Both the position numbers and the translations under genes were made by a program. From assembly GCA_964491485.1 (NCBI GenBank), contig CAZBGV010000080.1:1-16473 (forward strand): DNA of 16,473 nt, in the 5' to 3' direction. Below the pieces are notes generated by a model. That model had not been told where the DNA came from. It was given only the letters and a program-made list of their open reading frames with translations, and did no database searches. This document shows, piece after piece, positions 1-6,957 of this stretch; positions within the stretch are counted from its first letter, which is position 1, and every line of letters starts with the position of its first letter. The DNA comes from IDS-8 sp964491485 (GTDB taxonomy: Bacteria > Pseudomonadota > Gammaproteobacteria > Steroidobacterales > Woeseiaceae).

Positions 1-236
1 ACCAGGTGCAGTTCCTGTTCACGAAGCTGAACGACGTCAAGCCGGACATGCTGGAAGAGGCGACGGTGAACGCGCGCGCCGCGGCGGCGAAATTCGCGGA
101 GGATTCACAGAGCACGCTCGGCAAGATCCGGCGCGCGGACCAGGGCATTTTCACGATTTCCGACCGCGACAGCACGACGCCGCACATCAAGAAAGTGCGC
201 ATCGTCTCGACGATCGAGTATTACCTGTCCGACTGA
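1..236 (+). CDS. SIMPL-domain (DUF541) protein, C-terminal part
   Basis: This is the 3' end of a gene that begins before the window; the frame is open from base 3 and stops at TGA 234-236. About 77 residues are visible. The stretch LNDVKPDMLEEATVNARAAA, followed by KFAEDSQSTLGKIRRADQG and a closing VRIVSTIEYYLSD, matches my recollection of the C-terminal half of SIMPL/DUF541 (YggE-like) proteins. These are usually exported or envelope-anchored and their biochemical role is poorly defined. The N-terminus and any signal peptide lie outside the window. The gene converges on the Nudix gene, and a REP pair begins 15 bases after its stop. The GTG at base 6 is only an internal codon and not a start. 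Confidence 0.8.
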   Translation, partial: QVQFLFTKLNDVKPDMLEEATVNARAAAAKFAEDSQSTLGKIRRADQGIFTISDRDSTTPHIKKVRIVSTIEYYLSD

Positions 237-250
237 GGCGTCGCGACCGG

Positions 251-312
251 CGTAGGAGCCCGCCATGCGGGCGACCCTGCGATGGCGTTCGCCCGCATGG
301 CGGGCTCCTACG
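251..312. repeat. Head-to-head REP pair (GTAG-type) forming a large hairpin
   Basis: Two perfect 24-base inverted arms (251-274 and 289-312) flank a 14-base loop. Each arm contains a smaller hairpin of its own, GCCCGC-CAT-GCGGGC, preceded by GTAG (GTAGGAGCCCGC on the left arm, its complement on the right). This layout is that of GTAG-headed REP sequences, as described for Stenotrophomonas (SMAG) and other RAYT-associated repeats. It lies between two convergent genes and probably serves both as a bidirectional terminator. A further unit with the same sequence lies at 7473-7496. The right arm supplies the stop codon of the Nudix gene. Confidence 0.85.
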
Positions 313-844
313 GCGCAGGTAGCAGGTGGCGCACCGCGAGCAGCGCCGCGACGCTGATCGAATCGGTGATGCGGCCGTCGAGCGCCATGCCGATCGCGTC
401 CTCGAGCGGCAGCTTCAGCACCTCGATCGCCTCCGTCTCCTCGAACGCCGTCTCGCCGGCGGTCAGCTCCTCGGCGACGTAGACGATGCCCGTCTCGTCG
501 GTGATCGAGTTGCTCGTGTGCAGCCGCATGATCTCGGTCCAGCGCTTCGCGCAGAGGCCGGTTTCCTCCTTCAGCTCGCGCCGTGCGGCAGCGAGCGGTT
601 CCTCGTGCGCGGGCGCCCCGCCCATGGGCAGCTCCCAGGTCTGCCGGCCCAGCGTGTAACGCTCCTGGCCGACGAGCCAGGTGTTGCCCTCGCCGTCCAG
701 CGGCAGGATGGCGACCGCGACGTTCTTGAAATGGATGCGCCCGTAGAGATTCCGGCCGCCGCCGGGGTTGATGACGTCGTCCTCGAACACCGTGATCCAT
801 GGGTTGTCGTAGACGGAACGCGAGGACAATCTTTGCCACTTCAT
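308..844 (-). CDS. Nudix hydrolase, ADP-ribose pyrophosphatase-like
   Basis: A 178-residue protein with a perfect Nudix box at about residues 75-97: G75, x5, E81, x7, R89-E90-L91, x, E93-E94, x, G96-L97. The motif is preceded by WELPMGG, as in ADP-ribose and nucleoside-diphosphate-sugar pyrophosphatases (NudF/ADPRase group). The expected reaction is Mg-dependent hydrolysis of a nucleoside diphosphate linked to another group; ADP-ribose is the likeliest substrate by resemblance but is not proven. Start: ATG at 844, encoding MKWQRLSSRSVYDNPW. No Shine-Dalgarno sequence precedes it, and a TATCAT hexamer ends only six bases upstream. The stop TAG (308-310) lies inside the REP repeat. Divergent from the MATE gene at 937. 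Confidence 0.88.
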   Translation of the reverse strand: MKWQRLSSRSVYDNPWITVFEDDVINPGGGRNLYGRIHFKNVAVAILPLDGEGNTWLVGQERYTLGRQTWELPMGGAPAHEEPLAAARRELKEETGLCAKRWTEIMRLHTSNSITDETGIVYVAEELTAGETAFEETEAIEVLKLPLEDAIGMALDGRITDSISVAALLAVRHLLPAP

Positions 845-850
845 GCGCGG

Positions 851-856
851 ATGATA
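851..856 (-). promoter_or_regulatory. Possible -10 box of the Nudix gene, suggesting a leaderless transcript
   Basis: The - strand reads TATCAT, 5 of 6 matches to TATAAT, with six bases between it and the ATG. Transcription started by this box would begin at or next to the start codon. I cannot see a good -35 hexamer at the usual spacing, so this is a weak call. Confidence 0.3.
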
Positions 857-936
857 CCGCGAATCCCGATTGCGTCCTCGCGTGCCCTTGAGCCATCATC
901 CCGCTCCGTTCCCTCACGGCGACCGCGCCCCCGCAC

Positions 937-2304
937 ATGCAGCAACCCCGCCTGACCCAGGGCCCGGTCGGCCGCCACCTGGTCGGCATGGCCCTGCCCG
1001 TCCTGTTCGGAATCACGACCATGATGGCGCAGGCCTTCGTGGACGCCTGGTTCATCGGGCGGGTCGGCGATGCGGAGCTCGCGGCGCTCGGCTTTGCGTT
1101 TCCAGTGCTGATGGTCGTCACGAGCGTGGCGATCGGGCTCGGCGCCGGGACGTCGTCGGTCGTCGCGCGGGCGATCGGCGGGCACGACCACGAACGCGCC
1201 CGGCGCCTGTCCACGGACAGCCTGCTCCTGTCGTTCGTCGTCACCGCGGCGATCAGCGCGCTCGGCGTGTTCACCATCGATCCGCTGTTTCTGCTGCTCG
1301 GGGCACCGGCAACGATGCTGCCGCTGATCGGCGGCTACATGCGGATCTTCTACGCCGCGGTGCCGTTCGTCGTCGTCGGCATGGTGGCGATGAGCAGCAT
1401 GCGGGCGACCGGCGACACGCGCTTCCCCAGCCTGCTCATGATCCTTTCCTCGCTCATGAACGTCGCGCTCGATCCGCTGCTCATCTTCGGCTACGGCCCG
1501 ATCCCGCGGATGGAGCTCGACGGTGCGGCGCTCGCGGCCCTGCTCGCGCGCTTCTCGCTCTTCGCCGGCGGCCTCTGGTTCCTCAGGCGGCGCCTCGACC
1601 TCCTGAGCTTCGAGAAACCGGAAACGGCGAAGCTGCGCCGCTCGTGGGCCGACATCCTGCACGTCGGCATCCCGGCCGCCGGCACGAACGCGATCGTGCC
1701 GGTCGCGACCGGCATCATCACCGCGATGCTCGCGCGCTACGGACCGGAAGCGGTCGCGGGTTTCGGGGTCGCGAGCCGGGTCGAGGCGCTGATGCTCGTC
1801 CTGTTCTACGCGCTGTCCGCGATCATCGGCCCGTTCGTGGGGCAGAACGTGTCGGCCGGGCAGGCAGGGCGCATCCAGCGCGCATTGAATCTCTGCACCG
1901 CCTTCTGCCTCGCCTCGGGCCTGGTGATCGCGCTCGTCCTTGCCGCCCTGAGCAGCTTTTTGCCTGCGCTCTTCAGCGAAGACGTCACGGTGCGCGGCGT
2001 GGCCCGCACGTTCCTGCTGATCGCGCCGCTCGGTTACGGTGCCTACGGCATGGTGATGGTGATGAACGCTTCCTTCAACGGCATGGGCCGGCCCCTGCCC
2101 GGCGTGGTGATCAGCGTCGCCCGCACGATCGTGATCTACGTGCCGCTCGGATTCCTGCTCGACCGCTTCTTCGGCATTCCCGGCATCTTCGCCGCGTACA
2201 CGTGCGCGAACATCGTGACCGGGTTCGCCGGTTTCGCCTGGGCAAAACGCGCGGTGCAGGAGCAATGCGAGCGGCATCGCGCGCCGCTGATGGCGACCGG
2301 CTGA
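937..2304 (+). CDS. MATE-family multidrug/drug-cation antiporter
   Basis: A 455-residue, very hydrophobic protein of the usual MATE length, with about twelve membrane segments. The N-terminal part has the MATE pattern: a short polar leader (TQGPVGRHLVGMALPVLFG), then FVDAWFIGRVGDAELAALGF at about residues 34-53 in the first helix and loop. The second half starts with another ALxxARxG-like bundle near residues 235-290 and ends with a charged tail. MATE proteins export cationic drugs or metabolites using Na+ or H+ gradients across the inner membrane; the substrate cannot be told here. ATG at 937 is chosen because it gives the normal N-terminus, although no clear ribosome site precedes it. It is followed by a hairpin at 2331-2364. 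It is not closely similar to the second MATE gene at 3512-4873. Confidence 0.9.
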   Translation: MQQPRLTQGPVGRHLVGMALPVLFGITTMMAQAFVDAWFIGRVGDAELAALGFAFPVLMVVTSVAIGLGAGTSSVVARAIGGHDHERARRLSTDSLLLSFVVTAAISALGVFTIDPLFLLLGAPATMLPLIGGYMRIFYAAVPFVVVGMVAMSSMRATGDTRFPSLLMILSSLMNVALDPLLIFGYGPIPRMELDGAALAALLARFSLFAGGLWFLRRRLDLLSFEKPETAKLRRSWADILHVGIPAAGTNAIVPVATGIITAMLARYGPEAVAGFGVASRVEALMLVLFYALSAIIGPFVGQNVSAGQAGRIQRALNLCTAFCLASGLVIALVLAALSSFLPALFSEDVTVRGVARTFLLIAPLGYGAYGMVMVMNASFNGMGRPLPGVVISVARTIVIYVPLGFLLDRFFGIPGIFAAYTCANIVTGFAGFAWAKRAVQEQCERHRAPLMATG

Positions 2305-2330
2305 CCGTTGTCGGATTTGCCGCGGCGATT

Positions 2331-2364
2331 GCAAATTTTGCCTGCCGGCCGGTGCAGGATTTGC
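2331..2364 (+). terminator. Hairpin downstream of the MATE gene
   Basis: Outer stem GCAAAT (2331-2336) pairs with ATTTGC (2359-2364). Inner stem CCTGC (2341-2345) pairs with GCAGG (2354-2358) around the loop CGGCCGGT, with a four-base bulge TTTG on one side. No T-run follows. It could end the MATE transcript or be a leader structure for the next gene, 118 bases on. Confidence 0.35.
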
Positions 2365-2481
2365 GCGATGTGACGCCGGCGAAGCGGCCCTGCTGGCTGT
2401 CGCGTGCGTCACCCCGGATGCCTCTGGCAAGGGACTTGCATGGGGAGGCGGAAGAAATCCCCCTGCCTGCGAGGAACGCCC

Positions 2482-2868
2482 ATGAGACACTCCGACGTAT
2501 TCAGCCAGCTCGAAACGGCGTTCGGCAACGTCGAGTCGGCCTTGAAGAATCTCTCGGACCGGCTGGACGACGCCCTGCCGGACTACCGCCGTCGTCCCAT
2601 CAAGCGCGCGGGCCAGGCGCTGCGCCGCACGGCGAACCAGGTGGCGGAGCGGGTGCGGCCGGAGCACGCCGGATCGCTCATGGAGGACACCCGCCGCACC
2701 GTGCGCGAGCACCCGGTCAGCACCGTGCTCGCGGCCGCGGCCGCGGGCTACGTGGTGTGGTCGCTGCTCCGCATGGGCAACACGCAGCACCAGCGGCCCG
2801 GAGTCGGGCGCACGCTCGCCAATCGCTTTCGCGCCGCGCAGGGCGACGACAGCGTGATACGCCACTGA
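2482..2868 (+). CDS. Small membrane-anchored protein, DUF883/ElaB-like
   Basis: A 128-residue protein. Residues 1-75 are charged and likely helical (QLETAFGNVESALKNLSDRL, then an Arg-rich stretch PDYRRRPIKRAGQALRR). They are followed by VREHPVSTVLAAAAAGYVVWSLL at about 74-96, a single membrane segment, and a short polar tail. The order 'amphipathic helix, R-x-x-P, Ala/Gly-rich membrane helix' resembles the DUF883 (ElaB/YqjD) family, whose E. coli members are membrane-anchored and linked to ribosomes in stationary phase. That resemblance is moderate and I do not assign a function. The start at 2482 is preceded by GAGGA at 2471-2475. An upstream GTG at 2404 in the same frame would add an unlikely Cys- and Arg-rich leader. 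Confidence 0.65.
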   Translation: MRHSDVFSQLETAFGNVESALKNLSDRLDDALPDYRRRPIKRAGQALRRTANQVAERVRPEHAGSLMEDTRRTVREHPVSTVLAAAAAGYVVWSLLRMGNTQHQRPGVGRTLANRFRAAQGDDSVIRH

Positions 2869-2870
2869 GC

Positions 2871-2897
2871 GCGGCCGGGGGCGGGACCGCCGGCCGC
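2871..2897. terminator. GC-rich hairpin between convergent genes
   Basis: A perfect 8-base stem GCGGCCGG (2871-2878) pairs with CCGGCCGC (2890-2897), with an 11-base loop. It begins two bases after the DUF883-like stop codon and lies just before the cytochrome gene's stop, so it probably serves as a shared terminator. No T-run is present on either strand. Confidence 0.5.
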
Positions 2898-2904
2898 CGG
2901 TGCG

Positions 2905-3408
2905 CTACCTGGACGCGGTCGCCGGTGGCGGCGGGGGGAACAGCACGAACGCTCCTTCCGGCTCCCGATCGGGCGGTACGAACTCCGGGGCGCGCTCGCC
3001 GGCGGGCCCGAGGTGGCGGACGAACCGGTAGATGGCCGTGAGGTCCTCGGTGGTCATGTCGTGCAGGGCGAACCACGGCATCGGGGGCCGGGATTGCTGC
3101 GATTTCGCGAACCCGAGCCACTCCTTTTCGCTGATCCCCTGCATGAAGAGCCTGAGGTTGATCGGGTAAGTGGTGCCCCAGGCGCCGCGCCACCCGACGC
3201 GGTCGCCGACCAGCCACTGGTCTTCGGGCACTTTGCCGCCCGCAAAGGCATATCCCGGTGTATGACAATCGTTGCAGCCCGCGACCCGCACCAGGTAGCG
3301 GCCGCGCTCCACGGGATCGCCGGGTGCAGAACCTTCCGAATCGGCGAGCGCCGCGAGGGAAGTGGCGGCGAACGCCGCGCCAAGGAACAGCCAGCACACT
3401 TTCGACAT
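2905..3408 (-). CDS. Exported monohaem c-type cytochrome
   Basis: A 167-residue protein with a signal peptide (residues 1-22, cleavage likely after ALA in SLAALA-DSE) and one haem-binding CxxCH at C45-N-D-C48-H49 within GRYLVRVAGCNDCHTPGY. Candidate distal haem ligands are M110 (RPPMPWFALHDM) and M118. The C-terminus is Pro-rich. It should be a periplasmic electron carrier; its partner cannot be named from the neighbours. It resembles small single-haem cytochromes annotated only as 'c-type cytochrome'. Start: ATG at 3408, because a good ribosome site lies 8 bases upstream and the signal peptide then begins MSKVCWLFLG. The frame stays open 14 residues further up, but that extension would bury the signal peptide. 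It lies 103 bases downstream of the second MATE gene's stop on the same strand. Confidence 0.85.
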   Translation of the reverse strand: MSKVCWLFLGAAFAATSLAALADSEGSAPGDPVERGRYLVRVAGCNDCHTPGYAFAGGKVPEDQWLVGDRVGWRGAWGTTYPINLRLFMQGISEKEWLGFAKSQQSRPPMPWFALHDMTTEDLTAIYRFVRHLGPAGERAPEFVPPDREPEGAFVLFPPPPPATASR

Positions 3409-3416
3409 CGCACATG

Positions 3417-3422
3417 CCTCCG
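3417..3422 (-). promoter_or_regulatory. Ribosome-binding site that fixes the cytochrome start
   Basis: The - strand reads CGGAGG with 8 bases to the ATG at 3408. This supports the shorter protein that starts with a normal signal peptide. Confidence 0.7.
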
Positions 3423-3511
3423 GGGAATGAGAGAACACACGTCGCAACATCAGTCGCCGGGCAATCCCTGCCGACGGCGCCGGACACCAGCTCGGGGCAG
3501 CGTTTACAGGA

Positions 3512-4873
3512 CTATCGGGTTTCGGCCGCTCCGGCCGCGTCGCCGAGGACGCGGCGTCGGTAATGATAGTGCATGCCGAGGCCGCGGCTCGCCATGAACA
3601 GCAGGAACGCGAGCCACAGGCCGTCGTTGCCGAGCCCCCGCAGCAGGTACCAGGCCGGCAGGAACACCAGGAACGTCGAGGCGAGCATGATGTCGCGCAT
3701 CTCGCGGGCGCGGGTCGCGCCGACGAACACGCCGTCGTACAGGAACGGCCACACCGACACCAGCGGCGAGGCGACGATCCACGGCAGGTAGCGCAGGGTC
3801 GTGTCGAGGACGGCCGGCAGATCGGTCAGCAGGCGGGCGACGAACGGCCCTCCCAGCAGGAAGAGCAGCGAAAAGGCGCAGGCGACGCAGACCGACCAGG
3901 CGAGCGTCAGGCGCACCGCCCGGCGCAGCGCCCGAGTGCTGCCTGCGCCGACCGCTTTGCCGACCAGCGCCTCGGCGGCATGGGCGAAGCCGTCCAGTGC
4001 GAACGACAGCAGGTACTGGAGGTTCATGAGGATCGCGTTCGCGGCGAGGATCAGGCTGCCGAGGCGCGCACCCTGCGCGGTCACGAAGGCGAAGGTGAAC
4101 ATGAGGGCGAGGGTGCGCGCGAGCAGGTTGCCGTTGACCGCAAGAAACCCGCCGTACGCGCGCCACGAGGCGAGGCGGGTCCTGTCCCACGCGCCGCCGC
4201 GGCGCGCGAGCTCGGCGCGGACGAACGGGAGGGCGACGGCCACGCCCGCGTACTCCGCGACGACCGTGGCGGCCGCTACGCCGTCCACCTTCATGCCCAG
4301 CCCGATCACGAGCACCAGGTCGAGCACGATGTTCGTGACGTTCGTCACCAGCACCATGACGAGGGGCACGCGCACGTTCTGCACGCCGATGAACCAGCCG
4401 ATGAGCGCGTAGCTCGCGAGCGCCGCCGGGGCGCTCAGGATGCGGATACGGAAATACGTGTCCGCATGCCGGGTCACTTCCGGGGCGGCGCCCAAAAGGT
4501 GCAGCGCGAGGTCGCCGAGCGGGCGGTGCAGCAGGAGGAGCAGGAGCGCAATGGCTTCGGCGACGATGAGGGCCTGGCCGAGGCTCGTGCGCACGCCGGC
4601 GGCGTCGTTCGCGCCGAATCGCTGCGCGGTGATGCCGGTCGTCCCCATGCGCAGGAAGTTCACGCCGGTGTACAGGAACCCGAAGATGGTCGCGCCGAGC
4701 GCGACGGCGCCGAGATAGGCCGGATTCTCGAGGTGCCCGGTGACGCCGGTATCCACCATGCCGAGCAGCGGCACGGAGAGGTTCGACAGGATCAGCGGAG
4801 CCGCGATGCGCCAGACGTCGCGATGCCCGGGCAGGCTTTCGGCCCCTGCGGGCGGATCGAGCGCGGCGGTCAG
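3512..4873 (-). CDS. MATE-family transporter, DinF-like, probable CTG start
   Basis: About 453 residues, with the MATE/DinF arrangement of two six-helix bundles. The diagnostic N-terminus is WRIAAPLILSNLSVPLLGMV, followed by DTGVTGHL (about residues 21-48); a later landmark is GFAHAAEALVGKAVG. The expected role is cation-coupled export across the inner membrane; the substrate is unknown. The first ATG/GTG/TTG in frame is GTG 4774, but starting there deletes about half of the first membrane helix. The frame is open from the TAA at 4898-4900 and encodes family-like residues (GHRDVWRIAAPLILSNLS), so the real start must lie upstream. CTG at 4873-4871 overlaps the gcdH stop as CTGA, a geometry typical of coupled genes. 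CTG 4834, with AGGGG upstream, is the alternative. The family is certain; the exact start is not. Confidence 0.85.
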   Translation of the reverse strand: MTAALDPPAGAESLPGHRDVWRIAAPLILSNLSVPLLGMVDTGVTGHLENPAYLGAVALGATIFGFLYTGVNFLRMGTTGITAQRFGANDAAGVRTSLGQALIVAEAIALLLLLLHRPLGDLALHLLGAAPEVTRHADTYFRIRILSAPAALASYALIGWFIGVQNVRVPLVMVLVTNVTNIVLDLVLVIGLGMKVDGVAAATVVAEYAGVAVALPFVRAELARRGGAWDRTRLASWRAYGGFLAVNGNLLARTLALMFTFAFVTAQGARLGSLILAANAILMNLQYLLSFALDGFAHAAEALVGKAVGAGSTRALRRAVRLTLAWSVCVACAFSLLFLLGGPFVARLLTDLPAVLDTTLRYLPWIVASPLVSVWPFLYDGVFVGATRAREMRDIMLASTFLVFLPAWYLLRGLGNDGLWLAFLLFMASRGLGMHYHYRRRVLGDAAGAAETR

Positions 4874-6072
4874 AACGCGCTCACGCCGGTCAGCTCCTTA
4901 CCGACGACGAGCTGGTGCACCGTCTCGGTGCCCTCGTAGGTGATGACGCTCTCGAGGTTCAGCATGTGCCGGATCGGCACGTGCTCGGCGCTGATGCCGG
5001 CGCCGCCCAGCAGATCGCGCGCGTCGCGGGCGATGTCGAGCGCCATGCGGCAGTTATTCCACTTGGCGAGCGAGACCTGGGTGGGCGTCATGCTGCCCGC
5101 GTCCTTCAGCCGCCCGAGCCGGAGGGAGAGCAGTTGCGCCGTCGCGATGCGGCGCGCCATGTCGGCGAGGCGGATCTGCACCGCCTGGTTATGCGAAAGC
5201 GGCCGTGCGAACAGTACCCGGTCCTGCGCGTAGCCCAGCGCCTCGGAAAGACAGGCCTGCGCCGCCCCGATCACGCCCCAGGTGATGCCGTAGCGCGCCT
5301 GCGTGAGGCAGCTCAGGGGTCCGCGCATGCCGGTGACGCCGGGGAGCACGTTGGCGGCGGGCACCCGCACGTTGTCGAGGAACAGCGCGGAGGTCACCGA
5401 GGCGCGCAGCGAGAACTTGTTCTCGATCTCCTGCGCCGTGAAGCCCGGCATGTCCTTCTCGACGAGGAAGCCGCGCACGCCCTCGTCCGTCTGCGCCCAG
5501 ACGACCGCGACGTCGGCGAGATTGCCGTTGGTGATCCACATCTTCGAGCCGTTCAGGATCCAGTCGCTGCCGTCGCGCCTGGCATGGGTCTTCATGTTCG
5601 ACGGATCCGAGCCGCCGTGCGGTTCCGTGAGGCCGAAACAGCCGATCGCCGCGCCGCGCGCCATGGCGGGCAGCCAGATCTTCTTCTGTTCCTCGGAGCC
5701 GTAGGTGTAGATGGGATACATCACGAGCGAGCTCTGCACCGAAACGAAGCTCCGCAATCCCGAGTCGCCGCGCTCGAGCTCCTGGCAGATCAGGCCGTAA
5801 CACACGCTGTTCAGGCCCGCGCAGTCGTAGCCTTCGATGGAGCTGCCGAGCAGCCCGAGCTCCGCGATGGCCGGGATCAGCTCGCGCGGGAAGTAGTGCT
5901 GCTCGAAGGCCTCGCGGATGATCGGCAGGACCTTGTCGTCCACGAACCGGGCGACCGTCTCCTGCACCATGCGCTCTTCTTCGGACAGGTCGGCGCGGAC
6001 GTCGAGCAGGTCCAGGGGGTCGAGCTGCCGCCTTGCGGCGCGCTGCTGGTCGATGGGGGTAGGGCGTGCCAC
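4870..6072 (-). CDS. gcdH: Acyl-CoA dehydrogenase, glutaryl-CoA dehydrogenase type
   Basis: A 400-residue protein with the full acyl-CoA dehydrogenase fold: an N-terminal helical part, the beta domain beginning near GCFGLTEPHGGSDPSNMKT (about 144-162), and a C-terminal helical domain. R107 in GLRSFVSVQSSLVMYP lines up with the substrate-binding Arg of glutaryl-CoA dehydrogenases, and E380 in YEGT is the expected catalytic base. Glutaryl-CoA dehydrogenase oxidises and decarboxylates glutaryl-CoA to crotonyl-CoA in lysine/tryptophan breakdown, passing electrons to ETF. After YEGT the sequence ETVHQLVVGKELTGVSAF departs from the commonest form (HDIHALILGR), so exact substrate choice is less sure. 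Start: GTG 6072 with GAGGAG 5 bases upstream; the longer open frame above it is spurious. Divergent from the OmpA lipoprotein; its end overlaps the second MATE gene. Confidence 0.82.
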   Translation of the reverse strand: MARPTPIDQQRAARRQLDPLDLLDVRADLSEEERMVQETVARFVDDKVLPIIREAFEQHYFPRELIPAIAELGLLGSSIEGYDCAGLNSVCYGLICQELERGDSGLRSFVSVQSSLVMYPIYTYGSEEQKKIWLPAMARGAAIGCFGLTEPHGGSDPSNMKTHARRDGSDWILNGSKMWITNGNLADVAVVWAQTDEGVRGFLVEKDMPGFTAQEIENKFSLRASVTSALFLDNVRVPAANVLPGVTGMRGPLSCLTQARYGITWGVIGAAQACLSEALGYAQDRVLFARPLSHNQAVQIRLADMARRIATAQLLSLRLGRLKDAGSMTPTQVSLAKWNNCRMALDIARDARDLLGGAGISAEHVPIRHMLNLESVITYEGTETVHQLVVGKELTGVSAF

Positions 6073-6077
6073 GTCGG

Positions 6078-6083
6078 CTCCTC
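6078..6083 (-). promoter_or_regulatory. Ribosome-binding site for the GTG start of gcdH
   Basis: The - strand reads GAGGAG, 5 bases before GTG 6072. It selects this start over the roughly 119-residue upstream extension of the open frame, which has low-complexity Ala/Pro/Arg composition. Confidence 0.7.
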
Positions 6084-6112
6084 GGGGTCGGTTCGAACGG
6101 TGCGAAACGACG

Positions 6113-6118
6113 ATTCTA
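6113..6118 (-). promoter_or_regulatory. Possible -10 box for gcdH
   Basis: The - strand reads TAGAAT, 5 of 6 matches to TATAAT, about 40 bases before the gcdH start, in an otherwise GC-rich stretch. No good -35 hexamer is seen at 16-18 bases. Confidence 0.3.
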
Positions 6119-6206
6119 GCCCGCCGGCGGCCGGGCCGGGAGCTTGGCTCGCCTGTCGCCGCCGGGCGACAGCGGGCACGTTCAGTCGTCGTTAAGGCGG
6201 GGCACC

Positions 6207-6214
6207 TATACAAT
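6207..6214 (+). promoter_or_regulatory. Probable -10 region of the OmpA lipoprotein gene
   Basis: TATACAAT stands out in GC-rich sequence about 55 bases before the ATG at 6269. It contains TATACA (6207) and TACAAT (6209), each one or two changes from consensus. The -35 region is poor. The start of transcription would fall near 6220, right beside the hairpin at 6222-6241. Confidence 0.45.
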
Positions 6215-6221
6215 ACGTCGC

Positions 6222-6241
6222 GCGGCGCCGCTGGGCGCCGC
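6222..6241 (+). other. Hairpin at the 5' end of the OmpA lipoprotein mRNA
   Basis: A perfect 8-base stem GCGGCGCC (6222-6229) pairs with GGCGCCGC (6234-6241) around the 4-base loop GCTG. It begins about 8 bases after the presumed -10 box, so it would be the first structure of the message. Such 5'-terminal stems can protect an mRNA from decay; that role is an inference here. The ribosome site GAGGAA (6257-6262) is left free. Confidence 0.45.
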
Positions 6242-6268
6242 TTCGATTGGGCATCCGAGGAACCATTC

Positions 6269-6946
6269 ATGAATAACAGATCCATCGCGCTCATCCTGGC
6301 GACGGCGGTCGTGACGTTTGCCATCGCGGGCTGCGAGACGCTCGATGCGTACACGCAGCAGCCGAAGACCAGCAGTGCCACCAAGGGCGCGGCCATCGGG
6401 GCCGCCGCCGGTGCGGTGGCAGGGCTCATCTCGGGCGACGACGCCGTCGAACGCCGGCAGCACGCGCTGATTCTCGCGGGCGTCGGGGCGCTGGCGGGCG
6501 GCGCCGTCGGCTACTACATGGACCGGCAGGAAGCGGAGCTGCGCGCCGAGCTGCAGGGCACCGGCGTGAGCGTCACCCGCGACGGCGAGCACATCACGCT
6601 CAACATGCCGGGCAACGTCACGTTCAAGACCGACAGCGCGGACCTGAGCCCGGCTTTCTTCGACGTCCTGAACTCGGTGGCGAAGGTGATGGACAAGTAC
6701 GAGAAGACGGTGGTCGAGGTGGCCGGGCACACGGACAGCACCGGCAGCGACTCCTACAACCAGGCGCTTTCGGAGCGCCGTGCCTCCGCCGTCGCGCAGT
6801 ACCTCGCTTCGCAGGGGGTCGACCGGCAGCGCCTGATCACCGTGGGCGTGGGCGAATCCCGGCCCGTCGCGGACAACAGCACGGCCGAAGGCCGCCAGGC
6901 GAATCGCCGCGTCGAGATCACGATGGTGCCGGTCACCGCCGGCTGA
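6269..6946 (+). CDS. yiaD: OmpA-family lipoprotein, YiaD-like
   Basis: A 225-residue protein. Residues 1-21 form a lipoprotein signal with lipobox I19-A20-G21-C22. Residues 40-82 form a Gly/Ala-rich zipper (GAAIGAAAGAVAGL, then GVGALAGGAVGYYMD). From about 110 there is an OmpA-like peptidoglycan-binding domain with GHTDSTGSDSYNQALSERRA (153-172), where D156 and R171 are the usual contacts to diaminopimelate, and NRRVEI near the end. Both the order of parts and phrases such as GTGVSVTRDG and NSTAEGRQANRRVEI match E. coli YiaD as I recall it. It should be lipid-anchored in the outer membrane and hold the peptidoglycan. Start: ATG 6269 with GAGGAA upstream. Followed by a strong hairpin at 6958-6987, so it is probably transcribed alone. 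Confidence 0.92.
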   Translation: MNNRSIALILATAVVTFAIAGCETLDAYTQQPKTSSATKGAAIGAAAGAVAGLISGDDAVERRQHALILAGVGALAGGAVGYYMDRQEAELRAELQGTGVSVTRDGEHITLNMPGNVTFKTDSADLSPAFFDVLNSVAKVMDKYEKTVVEVAGHTDSTGSDSYNQALSERRASAVAQYLASQGVDRQRLITVGVGESRPVADNSTAEGRQANRRVEITMVPVTAG

Positions 6947-6957
6947 GCGGAGTCTTT

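Noticed and set aside
841..2865. A 674-codon open frame on the - strand opposite the MATE and DUF883-like genes
   Set aside because: It is a by-product of GC-rich codon use on the + strand. The translation is dominated by Arg, His, Asp, Glu and Ala without domains, and the + strand encodes recognisable membrane proteins.
870..3041. A 723-codon + strand open frame
   Set aside because: Arg/Pro/Ala-rich composition, no motif, and it runs through three real genes in other frames.
3563..4939. A 458-codon + strand open frame opposite the second MATE gene
   Set aside because: Highly charged, with no membrane helices or domains. The - strand has a clear MATE protein.
6073..6429. Longer N-terminus of the acyl-CoA dehydrogenase
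   Set aside because: Low-complexity residues unlike the family. A good ribosome site precedes GTG 6072, and the extension overlaps the divergent lipoprotein gene.
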